Numbered from the stretch's first letter, positions 8,951-18,291 are shown. The stretch: DNA of 53,014 nt from Pirellulales bacterium (GCA_025924495.1 JAICIG010000002.1:1-53014), one strand, 5' to 3'. The notes: generated by a model from the sequence alone, not told the origin. A program made the numbers and translations.

Positions 8951-9898
8951 ATGCCCAGTTATTTGGAAAATTTGACTTTGCGGCTGGCGATTGGCGTGAG
9001 CCAATTGCCTGAGGAGATGCGCGAGCGACATGCTGCTTTTTTACTTGCCGCGCAGCGCGAGGACGGCGGATTTGCCGGACGCGAAGGGGCGAGCGATCTG
9101 TACTATACGAGCTTCGCGCTGCGCAGTTTAGGGCTGTTGGGCCGGTTAGATGGTACGCCCGCTGAGCGCGCCGCCGCATTCTTGAAGAGCCGGCTATCGG
9201 GGCAGACGCCGATGGTCGATTTTGTCTCCCTGTTATATGGCGCCGCCCTGCTGGAATCGGCGGCAGGCTTGAACGTATTTGACGAGGCTCCAAGCGGTTG
9301 GCAAGAAAACGTGGCGGCGATGTTCGAGGGCTTTCGTCGTCCCGATGGCGGCTATGCCAAAACGGATGCAGGCCAATCGAGCAGCACTTACCACACGTTT
9401 CTGGTGGTGCTCGCACAGCAACTTATCGCGCGGCCGTTGGCCGAGCCCGAGCGGCTGGCGGAGTTTGTCCGGTCTCGGCAACGCGAAGACGGCGGGTTTG
9501 TTGAGATCGGTCCCATGCGCAAAAGCGGCACGAACCCGACGGCGGCTGCGGCCGGGCTGTTAAAGATTCTCGACGCATTCGATGAGAAAACCCGCCAGGC
9601 AACATGCGATTTTCTAATCGAAATGCAAAACGATGAGGGCGGATTGACCGCCAACACGCGGATCCCGCTGGCCGATGTTCTCAGCACGTTTACCGGGGCG
9701 TTGACATTGCGCGATCTTGGCGCCCTGGCGGAGATCGACATTCCCGCGGCAAGTCGCTATGTTCGCTCGATGGAACAGCCGGACGGCGGCTTTCGTGGCG
9801 GCGCTTGGGATGACGGCGTCGATGTCGAGTACACCTTTTACGGGCTAGGGGCGCTGGCTCTCCTCGAAGGGGACCAAAGTCGAGCCGCGTACGGTTAG
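8951..9898 (+). CDS. prenyltransferase/squalene-oxidase-repeat protein (GGTase-II-beta-like, zinc ligands not conserved)
   Basis: 315 residues made of repeats with the consensus DGGF or DGGY (REDGGFAGREG, PDGGYAKTDAG, REDGGFVEIG, DEGGLTANTR, PDGGFRGGAWD), the alpha/alpha barrel of protein prenyltransferase beta subunits. In true enzymes a D-x-C pair and a histidine hold zinc. Here the corresponding places appear to read LADVLSTF and DVEYTFYGLGALALL, so Cys is replaced by Leu and His by Tyr. A normal zinc-dependent prenyl transfer is therefore unlikely. It has no DxDD cyclase motif either. It lies between the terpenoid cluster and an ABC transporter on the same strand. The barrel fold is firm; its function is unknown. 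Confidence 0.8.
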   Translation: MPSYLENLTLRLAIGVSQLPEEMRERHAAFLLAAQREDGGFAGREGASDLYYTSFALRSLGLLGRLDGTPAERAAAFLKSRLSGQTPMVDFVSLLYGAALLESAAGLNVFDEAPSGWQENVAAMFEGFRRPDGGYAKTDAGQSSSTYHTFLVVLAQQLIARPLAEPERLAEFVRSRQREDGGFVEIGPMRKSGTNPTAAAAGLLKILDAFDEKTRQATCDFLIEMQNDEGGLTANTRIPLADVLSTFTGALTLRDLGALAEIDIPAASRYVRSMEQPDGGFRGGAWDDGVDVEYTFYGLGALALLEGDQSRAAYG

Positions 9899-10019
9899 AC
9901 GGTAGGTAGTAGGTGGCATGTGGGAAAGCAGGATCATGCACGCCCGCTTCGCCGAACCTTATCCCAAAAACACCAATCCCAGACTGCCAACTGTCTGGCT
10001 TCCGCCCCAAGGACTGCAA

Positions 10020-10721
10020 GTGCCTGAGCTCGTCGTTCAAGAGATTACTAAAGAGTTTCCCACCCGCGGGGAGCCGCTCGTCGTCTTGCGCGGCTGTTCG
10101 TTTGAGCTTTCTGTTGGGGACAATCTGGCAATCTTGGGGCCAAGCGGATCGGGCAAGAGTACTCTGTTGCAGATTGTTGGAACGCTGGATCGACCTACTT
10201 CAGGGCAGGTGATGCTCGGCGGCCGAGCGCCATTTACGCTCAACGAGCGGCAGTTGGCCGCGTTCCGCAACAAGCAAGTCGGCTTCGTCTTTCAAGACCA
10301 TCATCTGCTGCCGCAATGCTCGGTGCTGGAAAATGTATTGACGCCGACGATTGCCGTCGGACGCTCCACGACCGACGATCTTGATCGGGCAAAGATGCTG
10401 CTCGATCGCGTGGGCTTGAGCAATCGCCTAGATCATCGACCAGCTGAGCTCTCCGGCGGAGAGCGCCAGCGGGCGGCGATTGCTCGAGCACTGATCCGCC
10501 GTCCCGCGTTATTGCTGGCCGACGAGCCCACCGGCAACCTCGACCGGACGACCGCTGCATCCATTGGCGACTTGCTCTTGGATATGCAGCGTCGGGAAAA
10601 CACGATGCTCGTCGTCGTCACCCACAGCCTCGAACTTGCCGGGCGATTCTCACGTCGGGTCGAGCTGGACGAAGGAAGATTGAAGGAGGTTCCGAGTTCC
10701 TCCTTCCAAGGTTCAGATTAA
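10020..10721 (+). CDS. ABC transporter ATP-binding protein (LolD/MacB type)
   Basis: 233 residues from GTG 10020, chosen because AAGGA lies about seven bases upstream and the length then matches LolD-type proteins; the open frame continues upstream to about 9918. Motifs seen are Walker A GPSGSGKST, the Q-loop FQDHHLLP, the signature LSGGERQRAAIARAL, Walker B LLLADEPTGNLD and the switch histidine in THS. It should energise the FtsX-type permease encoded 45 bases downstream. LolD/MacB relatives move lipoproteins, lipids or peptides across or out of the inner membrane. The substrate here is not known; export of the lipid made by the upstream cluster is possible. Confidence 0.9.
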   Translation: MPELVVQEITKEFPTRGEPLVVLRGCSFELSVGDNLAILGPSGSGKSTLLQIVGTLDRPTSGQVMLGGRAPFTLNERQLAAFRNKQVGFVFQDHHLLPQCSVLENVLTPTIAVGRSTTDDLDRAKMLLDRVGLSNRLDHRPAELSGGERQRAAIARALIRRPALLLADEPTGNLDRTTAASIGDLLLDMQRRENTMLVVVTHSLELAGRFSRRVELDEGRLKEVPSSSFQGSD

Positions 10722-10766
10722 TTCTTTGAGACCGATAATCCGGAACTTGAAACTCGATATCTATCG

Positions 10767-13700
10767 ATGTCTGCTTGGCGCTTAATTCTTGAAAGTTTTT
10801 GGCATCATCGTCGCATGAATGCGGCGGTGGCGCTTGGGGTGTTGGCGGGCACGGCCGTATTAACCGGCGCGCTGCTGGTCGGCGATTCGGTGCGCGGAAG
10901 TTTACGGCAGTTAACGTTGGACCGTTTGGGCCTGATCAGCGAAGCCCTGGTTTCCGACAGGTTTTTCAGTGCTGCGCTGGCCACGGAGTTGACTGCGGAG
11001 CCGCAGTTCGCGGACCATTTTAGCCTGGCGGTTCCTGCCATTCTCTTGCGAGGGAGCGTCAGCCAGCCCGATTCGGGCACGCGTGCCAGCGGCGTCACGC
11101 TCTTGGGCTGCGAAGCGGAGTTTTGGAAACTAGGTTCAGGCGGGCCCAAGCAATCGCCGGCGGCGGGCGAAGTTGTGCTGAATCATCCACTAGCCCTTGA
11201 ACTGGGCGCTAAGGTCGGCGATGAAGTCATTGTCCGTCTGCCGCGATCCAGCGACATTCCGCCCGATAGCCCTTTGGGCAAGAAGACGGAGACAAGTGCC
11301 AATCGGCGTCTTCGCGTTAGCGCGGTGCTGTCTGACGAAGGCCTGGGCCGATTCGGCCTACGCCCCAATCAACAGCAACCACTGAACGCCTTTTTGAATC
11401 TTGGCGAGTTGCAAACCGCATTGGATCAATCGCAAAAGGTCAATGCAATCCTGGTGTCTGGGCATGATCTAGACCAGGCTCCGCCGGAAAGCGCCGATGA
11501 GCTGCTCGATAAACTACTGCAACCCCGGCTGGCCGATTTCGGCCTCTCGCTAGAGCAGAGTGATCGCGGTTACTTCAACTTGACCAGCAATCGCATGATG
11601 TTGGAGCCGGCCATCGCAGACGCCGCTATGCATGCCTTCGAGCAAGAACGACCGCAGCCGGTGTTGACCTATTTGGCAAATTACATCCTGGCGGGCAAGG
11701 ATGATCGCGGCAAGATTCCCTATTCGACCGTTGCGGCGCTGCCGCTGACGGATCTGCCGCCCCTGGGCCCATTCAAAACGCCCGAGGGAGAGCCGATCGT
11801 CGATCTTGGGGCCGACGAGATCTTGCTCAACCGCTGGGCCGCTGACGATTTTGCGGCGCAAGGCGTGAAGTTGCAGCCGGGCGATCCGATTCGGCTAACC
11901 TATTTCGAGCCGGAAAGCACGCACGGCAGGGTCGTTGAATCGAGCAAGACGTTCAAGCTGAAGGGCATCGTCTCCATCGACGGGCCCGCCGGCGATCGCG
12001 GTTTCACGCCCGAGCTGCGCGGCGTTACCGACAAAGAATCGCTCGACAACTGGGATCCCCCTTTTCCTTACGATTCTTCGCGCGTGCGCAGCACGCCGCC
12101 GAACGACCAGGACGAGAAGTATTGGGATGCGTACCGCGCTACGCCCAAGGCGTTCATTTCGCTTGCGACCGGCCAAAAGTTATGGGGCAGCCGCTTTGGA
12201 AAGCTAACGTCGATTCGCATTCCCGCCGGGGCGGAAGACACTCGAGCCGACTTTTCTTCCCGACTGCGGTCAGCTCTGGAGCCTCAAGAGGCTGCCTTAG
12301 GATTCGTGTTTCAGCCAGTTAAGCGCCAAGGATTGCAAGCCTCGGCTGGCACGACCGATTTCAATCAGTTGTTCCTCGGATTCAGCTTCTTCATTATCGC
12401 CGCTGCGGTAATGCTGGTCGCACTGTTGTTCCGCCTGGGCGTTGAACAGCGCGCAGAAGAAATCGGAATCCTGCTGGCTGTCGGATTGAAGCCGGCACAG
12501 GTGCGGCGAATCTTGCTGGCTGAAAGCTGCCTCGTAGCGGGTTTAGGAGGCGCTGCCGGCGTCGCGGCCGGCGTGGGCTATGCGTGGCTCATGCTGACAG
12601 GACTGAGTTCTCCTGGCTGGTGGTTGGCCGCGGTCAGCAGCCCCTTCCTGCATCTGCATATCATGCCCGCGAGTTTGGCGATCGGCTATGCCAGCGGCGT
12701 GGCAATTTCGCTAGCGACCATTGCCTGGGCCGTTTGGCAGATGCGCAAGGTTTCGATCCGTCGCTTAATGGCCAATCAGGCGAGCGAGCAGACAAGTCAA
12801 GTCCGCAAAAGCAATTGGCTCAGCCGTGCCATCGCGTTCAGCTCGCTGGTCTTTGCCGCTGTTGCTGGCGTCGCGGCGAGTCGGCTCCAAGGCGAAGCCC
12901 AAGCCGGCGCATTTTTTGGCTCGGGCGCCTTTGTGTTGACGTCGCTGTTGGCGTTTCTTTGGGCGATGCTGCGCAGCGGCGAGACGGGGCAACTCGTCAA
13001 GCCGGGCCGATCGGCATTGGCGCCGCTGGCGCTTCGCAATGGCGCTCGCAATCCGGGGCGCAGCACGCTGACGATCGGCCTCGTTGCTTCGGCCAGTTTC
13101 TTGATTATCGCCATCAGCGCGTTTCGCCTTGATCCGCCCGAAGCGATCCGCCAGCGCGACGGCGGCAGCGGCGGCTTCTCGCTGTTGGCGCAGAGCGACC
13201 TGCCGATTTACCAGAACCTGAATAGCGAGGAAGGACGCTCAGAGTTGGGGTTTTCTTCGGCCGACAACAAGCGATTGCAAGGCCATGAAATTGCTTCGCT
13301 GCGAGTCAAACCGGGCGACGACGCCAGTTGTTTGAATCTCTATCAGCCAAAACAGCCGCGAGTGCTGGGCGTTCCTGAGACGCTCATCAAGCGCGGAGGG
13401 TTCGCGTGGTCCGGCTCGGCGGCTGGTACGGACGACGAACGCTCCAATCCATGGTTATTGCTCGACAAGCCTTTGCCCGCAATTGGCGAAGGCGCGGCGC
13501 CGATTCCGGTCATTATGGACGCCAACACGGCCGCCTATAGCCTGCATCTCGGCGGGATTGGTTCGCTGTATTCCATGCCTGACGGTCATGGCGGAACGCT
13601 CGCGCTGCAAGTGGTCGGGCTGCTTAAGAACAGCATTTTTCAAGGCGACTTGCTGATCAGCGAAAAGGCGTTTCTGAAATTGTTTCCTGACACGAGCGGC

Positions 13701-14219
13701 TATCGCTATTTTTTGATTGATGCGCCCGAGGCTGAACAAGTGGCAATCGAGTCGTCGTTGGAAAAAACCTTGGGCGACTTCGGATTCGATGGGGAATCTA
13801 CCCAGCGACGGCTCTCCGAACTAATGGCGGTGCAGAATACTTATCTTTCCACCTTTCAAAGTCTGGGCGGGCTGGGATTGCTACTCGGAACATTCGGTCT
13901 GGCGGTCGTGCAGTTGCGCAATGTCTTGGAACGTCGCGGAGAATTGGCGCTGTTGCGCGCCGTCGGCTTCCGCCGCACGCTGTTGGCCGAGATCGTGATG
14001 TTGGAGAACTCGCTCCTGTTGCTCGGCGGATTGGCGATTGGCGTACTGGCGGCGCTGGTGGCCGTGGCGCCGCATCTGTTCGGCGGCGAAGCGGCAATTC
14101 CCTGGACTTCGCTCGCAATCACTCTCGGCCTGGTATTAGCCGTGGGTTTACTCGCCGGTTTGGCGGCGGTCCGGGCGACGCTCTCCATTCCCCTATTGCC
14201 GGCGCTGCGCGGAGAGTAG
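10767..14219 (+). CDS. large ABC permease with two FtsX domains
   Basis: 1150 residues, far longer than LolC/E or MacB. An N-terminal membrane segment (AAVALGVLAGTAVLTGALLVG) is followed by a roughly 500-residue extracytoplasmic region. The first FtsX domain starts near residue 530 (FNQLFLGFSFFIIAAAVMLV, then EEIGILLAVGLKPAQVRRILL). A middle region holds three or four more membrane segments, and a second soluble region follows. The last FtsX domain begins near residue 1025 and contains GELALLRAVGFRRTLLAEIV. This double-FtsX plan recalls the YbbP-like permease family. It pairs with the ATPase just upstream. Substrate unknown. Confidence 0.88.
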   Translation: MSAWRLILESFWHHRRMNAAVALGVLAGTAVLTGALLVGDSVRGSLRQLTLDRLGLISEALVSDRFFSAALATELTAEPQFADHFSLAVPAILLRGSVSQPDSGTRASGVTLLGCEAEFWKLGSGGPKQSPAAGEVVLNHPLALELGAKVGDEVIVRLPRSSDIPPDSPLGKKTETSANRRLRVSAVLSDEGLGRFGLRPNQQQPLNAFLNLGELQTALDQSQKVNAILVSGHDLDQAPPESADELLDKLLQPRLADFGLSLEQSDRGYFNLTSNRMMLEPAIADAAMHAFEQERPQPVLTYLANYILAGKDDRGKIPYSTVAALPLTDLPPLGPFKTPEGEPIVDLGADEILLNRWAADDFAAQGVKLQPGDPIRLTYFEPESTHGRVVESSKTFKLKGIVSIDGPAGDRGFTPELRGVTDKESLDNWDPPFPYDSSRVRSTPPNDQDEKYWDAYRATPKAFISLATGQKLWGSRFGKLTSIRIPAGAEDTRADFSSRLRSALEPQEAALGFVFQPVKRQGLQASAGTTDFNQLFLGFSFFIIAAAVMLVALLFRLGVEQRAEEIGILLAVGLKPAQVRRILLAESCLVAGLGGAAGVAAGVGYAWLMLTGLSSPGWWLAAVSSPFLHLHIMPASLAIGYASGVAISLATIAWAVWQMRKVSIRRLMANQASEQTSQVRKSNWLSRAIAFSSLVFAAVAGVAASRLQGEAQAGAFFGSGAFVLTSLLAFLWAMLRSGETGQLVKPGRSALAPLALRNGARNPGRSTLTIGLVASASFLIIAISAFRLDPPEAIRQRDGGSGGFSLLAQSDLPIYQNLNSEEGRSELGFSSADNKRLQGHEIASLRVKPGDDASCLNLYQPKQPRVLGVPETLIKRGGFAWSGSAAGTDDERSNPWLLLDKPLPAIGEGAAPIPVIMDANTAAYSLHLGGIGSLYSMPDGHGGTLALQVVGLLKNSIFQGDLLISEKAFLKLFPDTSGYRYFLIDAPEAEQVAIESSLEKTLGDFGFDGESTQRRLSELMAVQNTYLSTFQSLGGLGLLLGTFGLAVVQLRNVLERRGELALLRAVGFRRTLLAEIVMLENSLLLLGGLAIGVLAALVAVAPHLFGGEAAIPWTSLAITLGLVLAVGLLAGLAAVRATLSIPLLPALRGE

Positions 14220-14337
14220 TAACCAACTCTCCGGAAAAACCAGCTAGGGCGGCTGGTCTCGTCGCGCTGCGAAGGACAGGCCGAGTTGCTACACTAGGGA
14301 TTCCACCCATTGCTTCTGCCAGAAATTGAGTCTGCCA

Positions 14338-15486
14338 ATGAAGAATTTTGTGCTGGTGTTGCTGTTTATCGCCCTGACGGCGTTTTGCTGGGGCGTGTAT
14401 GGTCCGGTGTTGCGAGTCGGACAGGCCGGCATGGCGATTGATCCCGGGCATCCGCCTCACTTGAAGCCATTCATCTGCGTCGGCGTGGCGTACTTCGTCA
14501 TCGCCATTCTCGTGCCGGGCCTGCTGTTGCAACTGCGGGGCGAGAAAGGTCGTTGGACGGCTCGCGGCACGCTCTGGAGTTTGCTTTCGGGAGCCGCCGG
14601 CGCCATTGGCGCCTTGGGCATTATTCTGGCCTTTGCCAACCACGGCAGCCCGTTATTGGTCATGCCGTTAGTCTTTGGCTGCGCTCCGGTCGTCAATACG
14701 TTTTACACGATGTTCACGGCGAAAGGGGCTCAGCGGCCGGGACCATTATTCTTCGCTGGTTTAATTGTCGTGGCTGCCGGCGCGGTGACCGTGCTTGTGT
14801 TCAAGCCCGCGGCGGCGCCAGCAAAGCCTGCGGCGGTGGCGCAAGCGAGCAAGGACAAGGCGGAAGCGGCTGCTAAAGGCGACAAGACGGCCGACTCCAT
14901 ACCCGCGAAAAAAGCGAACACGAGGACTGGAGCGGCTCCCGGCCAAGAAACGACCGGCCACCGGGTTATGGACATGACGATGGTGCTGGTTTTTGTTGCG
15001 CTGACCGCGCTTTCCTGGGGAGTGTACGGTCCGGTGCTGCACAAGGGCCAGATGCTAATGGAAGGGAGTCGCTTGCGGCCGCTGATTTGCGTCGGCATTT
15101 CGTACTTCATCATCGCCGTGCTGGCGCCGGTTGGCTTGATGCAAGTCATCGAGGAACACGGGCGCTTCACGTTCGACGGTTGCGTCTGGAGCCTGGCGGG
15201 AGGCGCGGCTGGCGCCGTAGGGGCGCTCGGCATCATCATGGCCTTCACCTTCGGCGGCAAGCCGATCTATGTCATGCCGCTGGTTTTCGGCTGCGCTCCG
15301 GTGATCAACACCTTTGTCAGCTTGATCGGCAAAGACGTGACCAACGTCAGTCCCGTGTTCTATTCCGGCTTGATCATGGTTGCCGCCGGCGCCGTCGCCG
15401 TGCTCATTTTCGCTCCTAAAGCCGGCCACGGTCCCGCGCCCGCCAAAGATCACGCTAAGCCCAAAGCCGTTGAGCAACCAGCGTAG
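14338..15486 (+). CDS. DMT/EamA-like membrane protein formed by internal duplication
   Basis: 382 residues from ATG 14338; a TTG four codons upstream is possible. The protein has two homologous halves of five membrane segments each. In both halves the order is ALTA(F/L)xWGVYGPVL, a (F/L)ICVGxxYFxIA segment, GAAGA(I/V)GALGII, VMPLVFGCAPV(V/I)NTF and a final AGxIxVAAGAVxVL(V/I)F. They are joined by an Ala/Lys-rich linker (about residues 155-205). Ten segments as five plus five is the drug/metabolite transporter plan, but the halves are unusually alike and here are in direct sequence order. It has no obvious partner gene. Substrate unknown. Confidence 0.8.
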   Translation: MKNFVLVLLFIALTAFCWGVYGPVLRVGQAGMAIDPGHPPHLKPFICVGVAYFVIAILVPGLLLQLRGEKGRWTARGTLWSLLSGAAGAIGALGIILAFANHGSPLLVMPLVFGCAPVVNTFYTMFTAKGAQRPGPLFFAGLIVVAAGAVTVLVFKPAAAPAKPAAVAQASKDKAEAAAKGDKTADSIPAKKANTRTGAAPGQETTGHRVMDMTMVLVFVALTALSWGVYGPVLHKGQMLMEGSRLRPLICVGISYFIIAVLAPVGLMQVIEEHGRFTFDGCVWSLAGGAAGAVGALGIIMAFTFGGKPIYVMPLVFGCAPVINTFVSLIGKDVTNVSPVFYSGLIMVAAGAVAVLIFAPKAGHGPAPAKDHAKPKAVEQPA

Positions 15487-15499
15487 GATGGAAAGCCCC

Positions 15500-16354
15500 A
15501 TGGCGAGCCGCAAACAGCGAGCGCAAATCGCCGCCGAGACGGTCGCCATTGCCAAGGCGGGGAGTTACGTCGCCCCGTCCGGGCGCAAAGTAGTTGTGGG
15601 AGATACGATCTCCGAATCGTTGGCTGCGACCGCTTTGATATCGCCGTCTGATTTGGCGTCGCTGCGTACGACGGCGGCTCCTAAGCTGGCCGCTCTTTCG
15701 CATGAGACGGAGTTTAAAGTCGCCAATGAGACGACCTTCGTGGCGGCCGGGCGGCTGGGAACGCTTACGGGTTGGGACCGGGTTTGCGCGTTGAATTTTG
15801 CCTCGGCCAAGAATCCTGGCGGCGGCTTCTTGAGCGGCGCCCAGGCGCAGGAAGAATGCCTGGCGCGGGCCAGCGCCTTACACGCCTGTCTCGAGCGGCG
15901 GATGGAGTACTACGAGGCGAATCGAAGCTGCGAATCGCTGCTTTATACGGATCACATGATCGTGGCGCCTCACGTCCCCGTCATTCGTGATGACCAAGAC
16001 CGGCTGCTGGAAGAGCCGTGGGCGGCGACAATCCTCACGGCGCCGGCGCCCAATGCGGGGGCGATTGCCAAGAACCAGCCGGCGCTGCTCGGTCAGGTAG
16101 AAGCGACCTTTCGCCGGCGAATCGAAATGGTGCTGTCCGCGGCCGTAGCGTTCGATCAATCGGCGATCGTGCTGGGCGCGTGGGGCTGCGGCGTCTTCGG
16201 GAACGATCCTGCCATGGTCGCCGGCTTGTTCGCCGAGTTCCTGCTCGGCGACGGCACGTTCGCCAAGGCGTTCTCGCACGTGGCGTTTGCCGTGCTCGAT
16301 CGCCAGGGAGAAACGATTGCGCCTTTCCTGCAGGCTTTCGAGGATGAGCCTTAG
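15500..16354 (+). CDS. TIGR02452-type PARG-like macrodomain protein
   Basis: 284 residues from ATG 15500; an in-frame ATG at 15488 is also possible. The poly(ADP-ribose) glycohydrolase signature GGG-x7-QEE is clear: G107-G108-G109-FLSGAQA-Q117-E118-E119, in NFASAKNPGGGFLSGAQAQ. Later motifs are TAPAPNAGA and VLGAWGCGVFGNDP, typical of microbial PARG-like proteins. The N-terminal helix region (AAETVAIAKAGSYVAPSGR) also fits the family. It probably hydrolyses ADP-ribose chains or removes ADP-ribose. Its 3' end overlaps the convergent Uma2 gene by four bases. It has no adjacent ADP-ribosyltransferase, so it is not an evident toxin-antitoxin pair. Confidence 0.87.
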   Translation: MASRKQRAQIAAETVAIAKAGSYVAPSGRKVVVGDTISESLAATALISPSDLASLRTTAAPKLAALSHETEFKVANETTFVAAGRLGTLTGWDRVCALNFASAKNPGGGFLSGAQAQEECLARASALHACLERRMEYYEANRSCESLLYTDHMIVAPHVPVIRDDQDRLLEEPWAATILTAPAPNAGAIAKNQPALLGQVEATFRRRIEMVLSAAVAFDQSAIVLGAWGCGVFGNDPAMVAGLFAEFLLGDGTFAKAFSHVAFAVLDRQGETIAPFLQAFEDEP

Positions 16355-16944
16355 ATATCAAACATTTCTTTGAGCGAGATTTGCAAGCCCGGGATCAAGT
16401 CGGGCAGAACGACTGGCTCGCTCTCGGTAAAGACTCGCGGATTTTGATCGCGGCGATGCTCGGTTAGGGTTCGCGATTCTGGGTTGGCGACCCAAACGAT
16501 TTTAACGCCGGCCTGCAAGTAGTCGTCGACTTTGCGCTGCACGTAAGGTCCCGTATCGTTCTTGCTGATCACCTCGACGACTAAATCGGGGATCGTTTCC
16601 AGATAGCCTTCCTTCGTTAATTTTGAAGGCAAGGAACTCGCGTGAAGAAACACGACGTCGGCGCCAACAACGCGATCTGGATTCCTCCACAACAAAATGC
16701 CGGATTCGCCGCCCGAGACCTCGCAACGTCCTTGCTTTTTGCCGGCTTGCCGAAGTTCAGAGCCGATTCTCATCACGATCTTGCCGTGAACATGCCCCGG
16801 CGGCGAAATGGCGACGAGTCTCCCGTTATCGAGTTCGTAGCGCACTGGACCCGAAGGCAACTCGCGCGGCATCTCCGCCAGGTCGGCAGCAGTGAATGAC
16901 CGCGGGACCGCTTCAATTGGGGGACGAGAGCTAACAACGGCCAT
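16351..16944 (-). CDS. Uma2-family (DUF820) putative endonuclease
   Basis: 197 residues from the ATG complementary to 16942-16944. The PD-(D/E)xK-like core of the family is visible: RVVGADVVFLH, then PDLVVEVISKNDTGPYVQRKVDDYLQAGVKIVWVANPE. The family pattern is E-V-S in strand, conserved K in the following helix and the VWVVdP strand. The biochemical role of Uma2 proteins is poorly known; they occur in many copies in cyanobacteria and planctomycetes. A second copy is at 31773. It converges on the PARG-like gene. Confidence 0.85.
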   Translation of the reverse strand: MAVVSSRPPIEAVPRSFTAADLAEMPRELPSGPVRYELDNGRLVAISPPGHVHGKIVMRIGSELRQAGKKQGRCEVSGGESGILLWRNPDRVVGADVVFLHASSLPSKLTKEGYLETIPDLVVEVISKNDTGPYVQRKVDDYLQAGVKIVWVANPESRTLTEHRRDQNPRVFTESEPVVLPDLIPGLQISLKEMFDI

Positions 16945-17090
16945 GGCCTGACCTTCAAGGATCAAGACAAATAACGAACGAAGAGTTCTACGACGGCGAC
17001 TACCGAATTATAACATGCCGCCGCGAATTGCGAACGTCGAGTGAACGACTAAGTGCTTAGCGAGGCAGGCGAACTGCTGCTAAGCCAGTT

Positions 17091-18224
17091 CTAGAGGTCC
17101 AAACTATCCAACTGATCGATCAAGCTATCCAGTTCGTCCTTGGGGCCGCGATCTTTGCTGGCCTGACGCTTGGGCACGCCGACGGCGGCGCCGACGGCAT
17201 CGCGACCGGCGGCGACGAGCTCCACGTCGCGTTCGAGCACAGCGACTTCCAGAGCGTCCGGAGCTCCGAACAGCTTGGAAAGATCAATCTTAAGCGCGCC
17301 GGCGCTGCCGTCGGGACTGCCGGCGATGGCAGGCGTTTTGTGCTGCGGGAAAATGATGGCGTTTTCGGGGCAGACGCGACTGCAGGCCGGACAGCCCTTG
17401 CGGCAATTGTCGGGCTGTTCGACCAGAATCGTCTCGGCCGCGGCGACGCCATACACGCCGAACAGGCAGAAATCGAGACATTCGAGGCAATTCGTGCAGC
17501 GGCTGTAATCGATCACCGGATACCAGCGCCGGCCGGTTGGTTCTTCGATTCGCATCGCCTCGCCCGGCGCGCTGGCGCCGACTGATTCTGGCGGAAGCGG
17601 TTCCAGCGTCATGGGGGATAGTAACACGGGAACCGAAGGAGGATCGCTCGACTCCGATGTCGCGTCGCCATTCCCGTTTCTCGCAGCGGGATTTAAATAG
17701 CGGTTGAGCTGGTCGGGCTTGGGCGAGCCTTGAATCCAGCCCATTAGGTTGACGCCGACGGTTTGCACCGAGGCCTCGGCAACGATTCGCTTGATCTCGG
17801 CGATGAACGGCGCCACTTCGTTGCGGGCGCGCAGATCGAGGCAGTAAATGGTTCGGTTCGGCGCCGGACGGCTATCGACGACGCGGGATTTTTCCGCGTC
17901 TTCGCCAGCTTCGTCCTCGTCGTCTTCATCCTCAGTTTCGCTTTCGAGCAGAATGCTCCCCACGCGGCCGCGAATGCCGTTGCGGTCGAGCGTCCAGTGC
18001 GCCGCGCGCGGATAAAGCCAACTCAACACAATCATGTCGCCGGGGATGCTTTGCAGGCAGAGCATGCCGGTGCCGTCGGGCGCCAAATCGTACAGGTGCG
18101 GTATTACGGTGACTTCGATGCCGCGTTCGAACAACAGGCCTGCCACCAGGTCCTCTTCCAGCTTGCGCTTGACCGGGTTGGCGCTTTGTCCTTGTGAGAT
18201 AACGACGGTGATTTTCTTGGCCAT
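17091..18224 (-). CDS. dicluster 4Fe-4S ferredoxin-domain protein
   Basis: 377 residues. The first half has no recognised domain and includes a very acidic stretch at about residues 95-112. Two cysteine clusters follow: C243, C246, C249 and C253 (CTNCLECLDFC) and C274, C278, C281 and C285 (CRKGCPACSRVCP). These can bind two 4Fe-4S clusters, the second in a slightly expanded arrangement. The C-terminal tail is charged. It lies 121 bases after the GcvH-like gene on the same strand, in a run headed by a HemN-like radical SAM gene. It could supply electrons to that radical SAM enzyme (inference). Confidence 0.82.
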   Translation of the reverse strand: MAKKITVVISQGQSANPVKRKLEEDLVAGLLFERGIEVTVIPHLYDLAPDGTGMLCLQSIPGDMIVLSWLYPRAAHWTLDRNGIRGRVGSILLESETEDEDDEDEAGEDAEKSRVVDSRPAPNRTIYCLDLRARNEVAPFIAEIKRIVAEASVQTVGVNLMGWIQGSPKPDQLNRYLNPAARNGNGDATSESSDPPSVPVLLSPMTLEPLPPESVGASAPGEAMRIEEPTGRRWYPVIDYSRCTNCLECLDFCLFGVYGVAAAETILVEQPDNCRKGCPACSRVCPENAIIFPQHKTPAIAGSPDGSAGALKIDLSKLFGAPDALEVAVLERDVELVAAGRDAVGAAVGVPKRQASKDRGPKDELDSLIDQLDSLDL

Positions 18225-18291
18225 GAATCGGTTGGCGGGATTTATGGGGCGGGCGGCAACGCAGGACTCTGCCAGATTATCCGGCGCACAT

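Noticed and set aside
15500..16944. PARG-like and Uma2 genes as a toxin-antitoxin pair
   Set aside because: They are convergent, neither is a typical toxin, and Uma2 copies occur alone elsewhere in the window.
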